DNA of 64,000 nucleotides from contig JAFTVI010000035.1 in NCBI GenBank assembly GCA_017465825.1, forward strand, positions 1-64,000, given 5' to 3'. Source of the stretch: Clostridia bacterium (lineage in GTDB: Bacteria > Bacillota > Clostridia > Oscillospirales > Acutalibacteraceae). The notes beneath the pieces were generated by a model. The model worked only from the letters and a program-made list of their open reading frames with translations, did not search any database and was not told where the DNA came from. The translations under genes were made by a program, and so were the position numbers. Position 1 is the first letter of the stretch; each line of letters begins with the position of its first letter. Below are positions 1-7,569 of the stretch, one piece after another.

Positions 1-165
1 AAAGCTTCGCTATTTTTTTATCCAAGCCGACAGGCTTGGTATATCATCATACGAAGTGTGTATTTCTGTCGGCTTGATGATATACAAAGCGTTCTGCTTT
101 GATGATATGCAATTCCTGCGAAATTGATGATATACAATGCTTCGCATTGATTTTATTTTACAATT
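1..165. repeat. Mosaic hairpin repeat element R1 (cut by window edge)
   Basis: An array of short palindromes separated by the spacer ATGATAT. Examples are CAAAGC/GCTTTG near 79-95, CAATTTC-type arms near 110-125 and CAATGCTTCGCATTG near 136-150. The arrangement matches the other mosaic elements in this window (for example 16436-16601 and 23306-23621). The left end lies outside the window. No coding potential is seen. Confidence 0.7.
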
Positions 166-175
166 ATAGTATAAT
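147..175 (+). promoter_or_regulatory. Sigma-A promoter for the NUDIX gene
   Basis: TTGATT at 147-152, a 17-nt spacer and TATAAT at 170-175, 21 nt before the start codon. The -35 box is formed by the last palindrome unit of repeat R1, so the repeat supplies part of the promoter. Confidence 0.6.
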
Positions 176-196
176 TCCATCAAAGGAAGTGAGTTA

Positions 197-679
197 ATGA
201 GTTTGTTAAAAAAACCAAAGGTTGATAACAACAAGTGTTTTACTGCTTGCGGTATTGTTGAGATTGAAAATAAAATTTTGCTGGTGCGCCACACATACGG
301 TACTGCAAAAAACAGAATTCTTTTACCCGGTGGTTATGTTAAGGCAAATGAGTTGCCTACAAAAGCGGCAGAAAGAGAAATTCTTGAAGAGACGGGAATT
401 GTATGCAAAACAAAGCAACTTTATTCAATGCAATTCAAAGCAGAGCAATGGTGTGCTGTTTTCACAATGGACTATATTTCAGGTGAACCGCAATCGGATG
501 GATATGAAAACAGTGAGATTTTACTGCTGACAGTTGATGAAGCTCTTGTTCGTGATGATTTGACCAATATGAGCAGAGAAATTCTTAAAGCGTATAAACT
601 AAATGTAAACGGACTCAAAAAAAGTGACTATATTGCAAAGTCATGTACAGAAAATGATTATGCTATATTCGGTGTTTAA
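197..679 (+). CDS. NUDIX hydrolase
   Basis: A 160-residue NUDIX-domain pyrophosphohydrolase. The diagnostic box is visible at about residues 49-72: GG, then E at the expected spacing, then REILEETGI, which fits GX5EX7REUXEEXGU. NUDIX enzymes cleave nucleoside diphosphates linked to another group, using the Glu cluster to hold Mg2+. The substrate cannot be told from sequence. The start at 197 follows the purine-rich site AAAGGAAGTGAG. The gene stands alone between a promoter built on repeat R1 and a UUCG-loop terminator at 721. Cytosolic; no signal peptide or membrane segment. Confidence 0.85.
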   Translation: MSLLKKPKVDNNKCFTACGIVEIENKILLVRHTYGTAKNRILLPGGYVKANELPTKAAEREILEETGIVCKTKQLYSMQFKAEQWCAVFTMDYISGEPQSDGYENSEILLLTVDEALVRDDLTNMSREILKAYKLNVNGLKKSDYIAKSCTENDYAIFGV

Positions 680-720
680 TTTTCGAGGGTTCAAAAAGGT
701 GTAGTAAACACAATAAATAG

Positions 721-748
721 AGGACTACTTCGGTAGTCCTTTATTTTT
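721..748 (+). terminator. Intrinsic terminator after the NUDIX gene
   Basis: Perfect 8-bp stem AGGACTAC/GTAGTCCT closed by a TTCG tetraloop (721-740), followed by TTATTTTTAT. It lies 41 nt after the stop codon. Confidence 0.85.
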
Positions 749-750
749 AT

Positions 751-912
751 ACAATCCGAAGGATTGGTATGTAATCAGCGAAGCTGTATGTAATTATGAC
801 TTGTACGTATTTTTCGGATTGATTACATTCATTTATTCCAAATGATTACATCCACAAATTCGTTGTAATTACATCCCGTCTTCGACGGATTGCATAAAAG
901 GCTTCGTCTTGA
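751..912. repeat. Mosaic hairpin repeat element R2
   Basis: Palindromes such as CAATCC/GGATTG (752-766) and CGTCTTCGACG separated by ATGTAAT in the left half and ATTACAT in the right half. The spacer switches to its reverse complement near the middle, so the whole element is a large imperfect inverted repeat. Non-coding. Confidence 0.65.
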
Positions 913-973
913 TTTGTGTTACTTGAATTTGCTGAACTTTTATGATATATTAGTTGCAAGAGGTGAGCTTTTG

Positions 974-1423
974 ATGAACTGTGATATGTGTAAGGTTATT
1001 GAGCAAATTGAAAAGGGCGAAAATCCTTGGTTCGTTAAAGAGTTTGAAACAGGTTATGTGATTTTTGGTTGGAATCAGCATTTTTATGGTTACGTTTTAT
1101 TTATCTGTAAAGAATGTGTCACGGAACTTTGGGAACTACCGGAAGATTTCAGAAAGCAATATCTTAATGAAATGGTAATTGTGGCAAAGGCTGTAAAGAA
1201 AGCTTTTTGTGCTGAGAAGATGAATTATGAGTGTCTTGGTAACGGTGATGCTCATTTACATTTTCATTTGTTTCCGCGAGTAAGCGGTGACCTTGGTAAA
1301 TATGGAAATAAAGGTAAAGGTCCCGTTTGGTGGCTTCCACCAAAAATCATGTGGGATAAAAAGAATATTCCTGATATGAAAGAACTTGAAGAAATGAAAG
1401 AAAAGCTTTTGAAAGTTTTATAA
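974..1423 (+). CDS. HIT-family hydrolase
   Basis: A 149-residue histidine-triad protein. The active-site motif HLHFHLF fits H-phi-H-phi-H-phi-phi and is preceded by NGDA, as in Ap4A hydrolase/HINT-type proteins. An N-terminal CDMC pair and later Cys residues could bind zinc, as in some HIT subfamilies. HIT enzymes hydrolyse or transfer nucleotides through a nucleotidyl-His intermediate; the substrate here is not known. I place the start at 974 because AGAGGTGAG lies 7 nt before it; a start at 890 would begin inside repeat R2 without a ribosome-binding site. Monocistronic and cytosolic. Confidence 0.85.
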   Translation: MNCDMCKVIEQIEKGENPWFVKEFETGYVIFGWNQHFYGYVLFICKECVTELWELPEDFRKQYLNEMVIVAKAVKKAFCAEKMNYECLGNGDAHLHFHLFPRVSGDLGKYGNKGKGPVWWLPPKIMWDKKNIPDMKELEEMKEKLLKVL

Positions 1424-1746
1424 GGGGTTCAAAAAATTGAATTATACCTGTAATTTGAACCATTTGTGTTCCGATTGTAGGTATTTTCGTTTTTCACCCT
1501 TGATATTTCGAGGGTTTTCTTTATTAATATAGAATCTTTCAAATGTTACACAAATGTCAAAACAGCTTGATTTTAAATACAAAAGTGAAATTATCCTTTT
1601 GTTCGAACCGCTATTGTCCTGTTTCAATTTGCTTTGAATCTCATTGTTTTCACAATAGATATGTGGTATAATCATCCTAAAAAAATTGAATTTATATAGC
1701 AAAAGCGACAAGGAGAAATCCCTGTCGCTTTAATCATTGCTTATAT
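1424..1746. other. Intergenic region with convergent terminator
   Basis: No credible gene. Near the left edge GGTTCAAA (1426-1433) and TTTGAACC (1454-1461) form a weak inverted repeat. At 1702-1731 a near-perfect 12-bp stem (AAAGCGACA/TGTCGCTTT core) is followed on the minus strand by TTTTGC, which fits an intrinsic terminator for the flavoprotein operon ending at 1747. Confidence 0.6.
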
Positions 1747-2283
1747 TTACACTTTCTTACCCATTTCATAGGCTTCTGTCATAGCCTTGGTGTTTGCGAT
1801 TTCACCTTTTTCATAAACACCCATACCGTAGATGATGCCCATTTCCTTTGCGCCTTCTACACAATCAGCATAGCCACGGAAGCACTGAATTGTTGTTTCG
1901 GCAGATTCATTTTCACCGTCAGCTGCAGTAACTATGTAATAGAATTCTTTGTTCTTAACCTCTGTCCAGCGTGCAACAGTTCTGTCAATAAGCGCCTTGA
2001 GCTGTGCATCAACGGAATAGAAATACACGGGGCTTGCGAGAACAAGAACATCTGCATCAATCATCTTCTGCAAAATGTCTGCCATATCGTCCTTGATTGC
2101 ACATACGCCCGTACCTCTGCAAGCATAACAGGCACGGCAGTAGCCTATTTTCTTTTCAGCTACACGGATTTTCTCCACCTCGTTGCCGTTTTCTGTTGCA
2201 CCCTTCATAAACTCATCACAGAGTATGTCTGAATTGCCGTTCTTTCGGGGGCTGCCCGATAAAATCAATACCTTCTTGTTCAT
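1747..2283 (-). CDS. NADPH-dependent FMN reductase-like flavodoxin-fold protein
   Basis: A 178-residue flavodoxin-fold protein. The N-terminal LILSGSPRKNGNS is the FMN phosphate loop of the NADPH-dependent FMN reductase family. A Cys-rich stretch (CRACYACRGTGVC, about residues 48-60) resembles iron-sulfur flavoproteins, although a cluster is not proven. ASPVYFYS is the second flavin loop. It is the last gene of a three-gene operon, 12 nt after the flavodoxin/ferredoxin gene and behind an aldo/keto reductase. The set probably passes electrons to, or detoxifies, carbonyl or quinone compounds; the exact substrate is unknown. The start at 2283 follows AGGAGAAAGAAAA. Confidence 0.8.
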   Translation of the reverse strand: MNKKVLILSGSPRKNGNSDILCDEFMKGATENGNEVEKIRVAEKKIGYCRACYACRGTGVCAIKDDMADILQKMIDADVLVLASPVYFYSVDAQLKALIDRTVARWTEVKNKEFYYIVTAADGENESAETTIQCFRGYADCVEGAKEMGIIYGMGVYEKGEIANTKAMTEAYEMGKKV

Positions 2284-2295
2284 TTTTCTTTCTCC

Positions 2296-3057
2296 TTACA
2301 TCTGATTATTAGCCTTGACAATTTCATCAAGAGTTATGTTTTCGTTGCGGTATCTCACATCGGGATTCTTTTCGGGAATGGTAAACTTAATCGCCTTTGT
2401 GGGACAAGCGTGAACGCAGGCATAGCAAGCCTGACAGTTTTTCATTGTATGCTCCGCCTTTGTGTCTGTCAGCTTGATTGCACCGACGGGGCAGACCTTT
2501 GTGCAGGTACCGCAGAGTACGCAGGTATCCTCAACTTTAAATTTTGACCAGACGGTTTCATCCTGATTTTTAACCATAGCCATATAGCCTTTGTGTATCA
2601 TCTTGTTTTTGAAACCGGCTTTTTCTATCATTCTCTTTTTTGAATTGATATCAGCTTTGATTAGAGCAAGATTTTCGGGTATCTTCTTGTCAATGGCACA
2701 CTGCTCCACCATATCAAAATTCGGCAGGAAGTTGTCAACCATAACAATAGCCTTGGCATAGTCAACCTTTTTGCCAACAGATTTTGTATACTTATCTGCA
2801 AGCTCAGCCGCACCGCCGTGAAGCATACCGTAAGTGAGGATGATATAGAAATAGTCGGTTTTAAAGGTTGCTTTCTTGATGAACTCTTTAACCATTTTCG
2901 GCATCTCGTGACCGTAGACGGGACAGACAATACCGATTTTGTCCGCCTCAAAAGTGAGGTCAGTATTATTTATTATCTGTGGAATGCTTACAGGCTCATT
3001 TCCCAACTGTTTGGCGATATAAAGGCTATTACCCGTTGCTGTGAAATAGGAAACCAT
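2296..3057 (-). CDS. EFR1-type flavodoxin-ferredoxin fusion protein
   Basis: A 253-residue protein with an N-terminal flavodoxin-like domain (MVSYFTATGNSLYIAKQLG is the FMN loop) and two C-terminal 4Fe-4S motifs, CVLCGTCTKVCP and CQACYACVHACP. This is the layout of the EFR1 family of clostridial ferredoxins, which move electrons between flavin and iron-sulfur partners. The start at 3057 is chosen because AAGGAGTGG lies just upstream, overlapping the end of the aldo/keto reductase gene, whose stop codon is immediately adjacent. It is the middle gene of the MerR-controlled operon. Confidence 0.85.
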   Translation of the reverse strand: MVSYFTATGNSLYIAKQLGNEPVSIPQIINNTDLTFEADKIGIVCPVYGHEMPKMVKEFIKKATFKTDYFYIILTYGMLHGGAAELADKYTKSVGKKVDYAKAIVMVDNFLPNFDMVEQCAIDKKIPENLALIKADINSKKRMIEKAGFKNKMIHKGYMAMVKNQDETVWSKFKVEDTCVLCGTCTKVCPVGAIKLTDTKAEHTMKNCQACYACVHACPTKAIKFTIPEKNPDVRYRNENITLDEIVKANNQM

Positions 3058-3058
3058 A

Positions 3059-3946
3059 TTACCACTCCTTTTTCTCGTCTTTTGCACTTGTTTTGCCTTT
3101 TCTTTCTGCTACCATTTTCACAAACCATTCAACCATATTCGGGTCAGTGTGGGAGAAGAAAGAGCTTTGCTTTTTATCAAGTGTTGCAATCTTGTTCATA
3201 TCTTCTTCGGTCAGCTCAAAGTCGAACACATTGAAATTTTCTACCATTCGCTCGATGTGGGTTGATTTAGGGATAACAACAATACCTCTCTGAATATGCC
3301 AACGAAGTATAATCTGTGCAGTTGTTTTACCGTACTTTTCTGCAATCTTTTTCAGCTCAGGAAGATTGAACATATCGCCTCTGCCTTCACCGAAGGGAGC
3401 CCATGCTTCAGGCTGAACATCGTACTTTTTGTGCCATTCAAGGTTTTCTGTCTGCTGATGATGAGGGTGAATTTCAATCTGATTTACCATAGGCTTGATT
3501 CTTGCAAAGGAAGCAATATCAATCATTCTGTCTGTGTAGAAGTTTGAAATACCTATTGCACGGATTTTGCCCTCGTCATATAAATCCTCAAGTGCTCTGT
3601 ACGCACCGTAAACATCACCGAAGGGCTGATGAAGAAGGCACAAATCAAGATAATCTACCTTTAGTTTTCTCATTGATTCGAGAACGGATGCACGGCACTC
3701 ATCATAGCCGTAATGCTCAATCCATACCTTTGTGGTGAGGAAAATCTCTTCACGGGGTACACCGCTTTTTGCAATAGCATTGCCTACTTCTTCTTCATTG
3801 AAGTATGACTGTGCCGTATCGATAGAGCGATAACCGACCTTAAGTGCATCGAGTACACAGCGTTCGCATTCCTCACGGCTTACCTGATACACACCGTAAC
3901 CGAGCTGAGGCATCTTAACGCCGTTATTAAGAGTGATATAGTTCAT
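3059..3946 (-). CDS. Aldo/keto reductase
   Basis: A 295-residue NADPH-dependent aldo/keto reductase (TIM barrel). The catalytic tetrad is visible: Asp and Tyr in SIDTAQSY, Lys in LTTKVW, His in CLLHQP; GISNF and IPKSTHIERMVENF are family signatures, the latter part of the NADP site. It reduces aldehydes or ketones to alcohols. The Met at 3946 is preferred over 3955 because AAAGGA sits 8 nt upstream of it and touches the other. First gene of an operon read from a promoter with a 19-nt spacer under the divergent MerR regulator, which points to carbonyl or electrophile stress. Confidence 0.88.
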   Translation of the reverse strand: MNYITLNNGVKMPQLGYGVYQVSREECERCVLDALKVGYRSIDTAQSYFNEEEVGNAIAKSGVPREEIFLTTKVWIEHYGYDECRASVLESMRKLKVDYLDLCLLHQPFGDVYGAYRALEDLYDEGKIRAIGISNFYTDRMIDIASFARIKPMVNQIEIHPHHQQTENLEWHKKYDVQPEAWAPFGEGRGDMFNLPELKKIAEKYGKTTAQIILRWHIQRGIVVIPKSTHIERMVENFNVFDFELTEEDMNKIATLDKKQSSFFSHTDPNMVEWFVKMVAERKGKTSAKDEKKEW

Positions 3947-3982
3947 ATTCTTCATCCTTTCGGTTGATTTTGCTTTGAAACT

Positions 3983-4011
3983 TTGATATACTCAAATTGT
4001 TCAAGTATATT
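3983..4011 (+). promoter_or_regulatory. Promoter of the MerR regulator gene
   Basis: TTGATA (3983-3988), 17-nt spacer, TATATT (4006-4011). The operator palindrome at 4018-4035 lies at the predicted transcription start, so bound regulator could limit its own transcription. Confidence 0.55.
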
Positions 4012-4039
4012 ATAAAACTTAAAGTTAACTTTAAGTCAA
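4009..4039 (-). promoter_or_regulatory. MerR-type promoter with 19-nt spacer for the reductase operon
   Basis: On the minus strand TTGACT (4034-4039) and TATAAT (4009-4014) are separated by exactly 19 nt. An overlong spacer is the hallmark of promoters activated by MerR proteins, which twist the DNA to align both boxes. Confidence 0.8.
4018..4035. promoter_or_regulatory. MerR operator palindrome
   Basis: A perfect 18-bp palindrome made of CTTAAAG, TTAA and CTTTAAG, placed between the -35 and -10 boxes of the reductase promoter. As I recall, the Bacillus AdhR (YraB) operator is CTTAAAG-N4-CTTTAAG, which this matches completely. Confidence 0.8.
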
Positions 4040-4057
4040 GAGGTAGGAGTAAAAATT

Positions 4058-4504
4058 ATGCTTTATACAGTAGGTGAAATGGCAAAGCATTTGGGCGTTG
4101 CACCGTCAACACTCCGTTATTACGATAAAGAAGGGCTTTTACCCTTTGTTGAGCGTTCAAGTGGCGGAATAAGAGTGTTCAAGGACAGCGACTATGAATG
4201 GCTGAGGATTATAGAGTGCCTTAAAAAGACCGGTATGAAGCTGACGGATATAAAAGATTTCATATATATGGCATTGAACGGTGATGACACCATTGATGAC
4301 CGCCTTGCACTCATAATCAAGCAACAAACTGCTGTCAGAAAGCAAATGGAAGAGCTTCAGGAAACTCTCAATACCTTAAATTTTAAGCGTTGGTATTATG
4401 AAACAGCAAAAAAAGCCGGCACAACTGCCGTGCCGAGAAATATGACATTGGATGAACTACCCGAAGAGTTCAGAGCAATACGAAAAAGACTTCGTGGGGA
4501 ATAA
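4058..4504 (+). CDS. MerR-family regulator, AdhR/NmlR-like
   Basis: A 148-residue regulator with an N-terminal winged helix-turn-helix (YTVGEMAKHLGVAPSTLRYYDKEGLL would be split as YTVGEMAKHLGV then STLRYYDKEG) and a C-terminal coiled-coil dimer helix. The only cysteine is C54 in IIECLKKTG, the place of the sensing Cys in AdhR/NmlR-type carbonyl and thiol stress regulators. It is divergent from the aldo/keto reductase operon, and the intergenic operator matches the AdhR site. It probably activates that operon on electrophile attack and controls itself. Start at 4058 behind GGTAGGAG. Confidence 0.85.
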   Translation: MLYTVGEMAKHLGVAPSTLRYYDKEGLLPFVERSSGGIRVFKDSDYEWLRIIECLKKTGMKLTDIKDFIYMALNGDDTIDDRLALIIKQQTAVRKQMEELQETLNTLNFKRWYYETAKKAGTTAVPRNMTLDELPEEFRAIRKRLRGE

Positions 4505-4626
4505 TCAACCAATTCCAATCCGGAAAACATATATTCAAAGTTTTAATACCGAGGGCTTGTGTTCGTGAATCTCAGTAAAATAGTTTTTAGATGGGGTTCG
4601 AAAAGATGTAGAGCGCCCAAAAAATA

Positions 4627-4656
4627 AAGCACCTGCTACTGCAGGTGCTTTTTTTT
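4627..4656 (+). terminator. Intrinsic terminator downstream of the MerR gene
   Basis: Perfect 10-bp stem AAGCACCTGC/GCAGGTGCTT with loop TACT (4627-4650) and eight T. It is preceded at 4596-4612 by a 17-nt stretch nearly identical to 686-702 before the NUDIX terminator. Confidence 0.9.
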
Positions 4657-4706
4657 GTCAATTCGCGGGATTAAATAAGTTTCGGGTTGCATACAATGGT
4701 CACGCC

Positions 4707-4736
4707 TTGATTTATATGTTTGTTATATGATATAAT
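4707..4736 (+). promoter_or_regulatory. Promoter for the GNAT gene
   Basis: TTGATT (4707-4712), 18-nt spacer, TATAAT (4731-4736), 36 nt before the start codon. Confidence 0.6.
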
Positions 4737-4772
4737 CGTTTCGACATACTTGAATTTGAAAAGGCTGATACT

Positions 4773-5276
4773 ATGAGTTTAGAAACGAGCAGGTTGTTCA
4801 TTCGCCGTCTGAATGAGTCAGATTGGCAGGCGATGAAAAACATATTTGTTGATTTTAACAAATCAAAATATGCTGTCTATGATATGCCTCTGCCGACAGA
4901 GGATGAAGAAACTAAAGCATTAACAAAAAGATTTGCTGACAGCAATTTATTCTTTGCGGTTTTTTTGAAAAAATCAAACGATATGATAGGATATGTGTGC
5001 TTCCGTAAAGATGGAGATGCATTCGATTTGGGCTATTGTTTCCATTCTGTATATCACTCAAATGGTTATGCTTATGAGAGCACAAACGCTCTTGTCAATT
5101 ACTTTGCCGATGAATGTGGTGTAACCCATTTCACAGCAGGAACAGCGATTGACAACATACCCTCCTGCAAATTATTAGAAAAGTTAGGGTTTGTTTGTGT
5201 TTCAACCGAAGCAGTATCCTTTGACAATGCTTTTTCTTTTCAAGGCGGCAATTATGAGTTGCGTATAAAACAATAA
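4773..5276 (+). CDS. GNAT-family N-acetyltransferase
   Basis: A 167-residue GNAT protein of the RimJ/RimL-like Acetyltransf_3 type. It opens with ETSRLFIRRLNESDW, contains the central strand with MIGYVCFRKDG, and ends with CKLLEKLGFVCV, the usual last helix and strand of the fold. It would transfer an acetyl group from acetyl-CoA to an amine; the acceptor cannot be predicted. Start at 4773. The TfoX-N gene follows 24 nt downstream, so the two may be cotranscribed. Confidence 0.8.
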   Translation: MSLETSRLFIRRLNESDWQAMKNIFVDFNKSKYAVYDMPLPTEDEETKALTKRFADSNLFFAVFLKKSNDMIGYVCFRKDGDAFDLGYCFHSVYHSNGYAYESTNALVNYFADECGVTHFTAGTAIDNIPSCKLLEKLGFVCVSTEAVSFDNAFSFQGGNYELRIKQ

Positions 5277-5300
5277 AATTCCAATTTGATGGGGTGTAAT

Positions 5301-5615
5301 ATGTCTTCAAGTAAAGAATATTTAGATTTTATTTTGGAACAGTTATCAGAATCAGAGGATATAACATACAGAGCAATGATGGGTGAATACATCATCTATT
5401 ATCGTGGAAAAATCGTTGGCGGTATATATGATGACAGATTACTTGTTAAGCCTGTAAAATCGGCCATTTCACTTATGAAAGATGTAACGTATAAACTGCC
5501 TTATGCAGGGGCTAAAGAGATGCTGTTAGTTAATGATGTAGACAGCAAGGAATTTTTGATAAGACTATTTAATGCTATGTATGATGACCTTCCGGCGCCA
5601 AAGAAAAAGAAGTAA
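5301..5615 (+). CDS. TfoX N-terminal domain protein
   Basis: A 104-residue protein matching the stand-alone TfoX_N domain: MSSSKEYLDFILEQLSE, the central AMMGEYIIYYRGKIVGGI and a hydrophobic LLVKPVKSA segment, ending in a Lys-rich tail. In Gammaproteobacteria TfoX regulates competence, but single-domain versions are widespread in Firmicutes and have no established role. I take 5301 rather than the upstream Met at 5286 because GGGGTG lies right before it. It lacks the C-terminal TfoX_C domain. Confidence 0.8.
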   Translation: MSSSKEYLDFILEQLSESEDITYRAMMGEYIIYYRGKIVGGIYDDRLLVKPVKSAISLMKDVTYKLPYAGAKEMLLVNDVDSKEFLIRLFNAMYDDLPAPKKKK

Positions 5616-5699
5616 TCAGATTCAAATTTGTCGAGTTCATTTGCGGCAGATTCTATTATAGAATCTGTTCGGTATAGTTGTTATTGAGGTGTGATTATT

Positions 5700-6758
5700 T
5701 TGAATATTAAATTAACAGATTCTCCGAAAATTATAATGAGCAATCCTGAGGGTGCGCACTCATATTTCGGGTGGCCCACAGTTGCAAGGCTGAAAAACGG
5801 AACAATAACAGCAGGTGCGTCAGGTTACCGAATTGAACATATATGTCCTTTCGGTAAAGCTGTAATTTCTTTCAGTGATGATAACGGAGAGAGTTATTCT
5901 GCTCCCGAGGCTGTAATTGATACTGTTCTTGATGACAGAGATGTGGGACTGACTGTTTTCGGCGAAAACGGGCTGATTGTTACTTCTTTTAATAATACGG
6001 TTGAATTTCAGCGGCAGAATATGCCTCAGACACAGGAATGTTTTGATTATATCAATTCTGTTTCCAAAGAGGATGAATCCGATGCTCTCGGCAGCACGTT
6101 CCTCATCAGCACGGACAACGCAAAATCATTCAGCAGGATTTACAAATCACCTGTAACATCTCCTCACGGCCCGATTGAGCTTAATGACGGTAGTATTCTT
6201 TGGGTAGGCACCGTGTTCGGTGAGCATAACAAAATTGAAGTACATACAATTGACACCGAAAGTGGCACAACTGCTTATCGGGGAAGAATCGAAACAGACG
6301 GTTTTGACTCACTCAGCTTTTATGAACCGCACGCGATTCAGCTACCCGACGGGAAAATCGTATGCCATATAAGGGTAGAGAATGATGAAGAAACAATCTT
6401 TACTCTTTATCAGTCCGTTTCATACGACAACGGAAAAAGCTGGAGCAAACCGAAACAGATCATCGGGGATGACAGCGGTGCACCTGCACACCTGTTTCTT
6501 CATTCGTCGGGAATACTTATATCCGCGTTTTCACGAAGAACCTTGCCTTACGGAATCCGTGTGATTTTCAGTTCGGACGGCGGCGAAAGCTGGAGCGATG
6601 AATATACTGTTTATGAAAATTATTGTTCTGATGATTTAGGTTATCCGTCAACCGTTGAGCTTGATGACGGCAGCTTGCTGACAGTGTTTTATGCAAGGGA
6701 AAGTGAAGAGCCCCCTGCTGTTATTATGCAGCAAAAATGGAGAATAACTTCTGAATAA
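5700..6758 (+). CDS. Sialidase-fold (BNR repeat) protein
   Basis: A 352-residue six-bladed propeller protein of the sialidase/neuraminidase superfamily. Asp-box repeats (S-x-D-x-G-x-x-W/Y) appear as SFSDDNGESYS, LISTDNAKSFS, SYDNGKSWS and FSSDGGESWS. There is no signal peptide, so it acts inside the cell or is not a classical exo-sialidase. TTG at 5700 is chosen because GAGGTG lies 8 nt upstream; GTG at 5691 overlaps that site. A PnuC-like membrane protein and a GH13 enzyme follow on the same strand, which suggests handling of imported glycan pieces. Confidence 0.75.
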   Translation: MNIKLTDSPKIIMSNPEGAHSYFGWPTVARLKNGTITAGASGYRIEHICPFGKAVISFSDDNGESYSAPEAVIDTVLDDRDVGLTVFGENGLIVTSFNNTVEFQRQNMPQTQECFDYINSVSKEDESDALGSTFLISTDNAKSFSRIYKSPVTSPHGPIELNDGSILWVGTVFGEHNKIEVHTIDTESGTTAYRGRIETDGFDSLSFYEPHAIQLPDGKIVCHIRVENDEETIFTLYQSVSYDNGKSWSKPKQIIGDDSGAPAHLFLHSSGILISAFSRRTLPYGIRVIFSSDGGESWSDEYTVYENYCSDDLGYPSTVELDDGSLLTVFYARESEEPPAVIMQQKWRITSE

Positions 6759-6783
6759 TCGTAGAACGGGTGAAATTATTAGT

Positions 6784-7446
6784 ATGCAAACGAGCAAAAA
6801 AATTATAATCGTGCTTACGGGTATTGCTATACTTGTTGCGGGAATTTTGTGTAAACAACAATTTTTTCTTATGATACCGTTGTTTATTTCTCTGTTTGTT
6901 ATGGCTTATCAGGCAGATGCAAACAGATTCGGTTCATTGATAGGGGCAATAAATTCCGTTATTTACACAGGCGCGTATGTTTATATGGGCATTTATGCCT
7001 CGGCGGCATCGGCAATTCTTTTCAGTTTTCCGATACAGCTGATGACATTTTTCCGTTGGAAGAAAAATGCCTATAAAAAAACCGTCGTATTCAAGAAAAT
7101 GTCAACTAAGCAAAGAGTGATATTTGCTTTGGGTGTAATACTTTTGTGGGCATTGCTTGCAACGGTATTCGGTTATCTGAATTATGAATATTCCGTACTT
7201 GACAGCATTACGTTTTTGCTGGGCTTTATAGTGCCCATACTTACAATGCTGGGCCTTGTTGAATATACATATCTCTGGATCGTGCAGGGCGCTATAGGCA
7301 TATTGCTCAATATACAGATGGTTGTAAATGACTACCGCCAGCTAACATACCTGATATATGGAGTATATTCGTTTTACTGTATAATCTGCGCATTTTTGAC
7401 TGTTCACAAATATTATAAAGAACAGCAGGAGAACAGTATTGTATGA
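6784..7446 (+). CDS. PnuC-like nicotinamide mononucleotide/vitamin transporter
   Basis: A 220-residue integral membrane protein with about seven hydrophobic segments. The central FRWKKNA following a long helix resembles the conserved W-rich region of PnuC-family facilitators, which move nicotinamide riboside, thiamine or riboflavin. Length and topology fit the family (about 210-240 residues). The substrate is not determinable. Start at 6784 has only a weak Shine-Dalgarno (GGGTGAAATTATT). It lies 25 nt after the sialidase-fold gene. Confidence 0.65.
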   Translation: MQTSKKIIIVLTGIAILVAGILCKQQFFLMIPLFISLFVMAYQADANRFGSLIGAINSVIYTGAYVYMGIYASAASAILFSFPIQLMTFFRWKKNAYKKTVVFKKMSTKQRVIFALGVILLWALLATVFGYLNYEYSVLDSITFLLGFIVPILTMLGLVEYTYLWIVQGAIGILLNIQMVVNDYRQLTYLIYGVYSFYCIICAFLTVHKYYKEQQENSIV

Positions 7447-7569
7447 TTTTTATTTTTGTAATATAATCAATTCAACAAGCTTGAATTTGCGGAGTGAAAA
7501 GTTAATTCTGAACAAGTGTAATATTGCTTGCTTATAATATAATTGAAATTTTAAATGTGAGGTACATTT

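Noticed and set aside
1442-1711. Minus-strand 89-codon ORF
   Set aside because: No ribosome-binding site, odd composition, and it covers the terminator of the flavoprotein operon.
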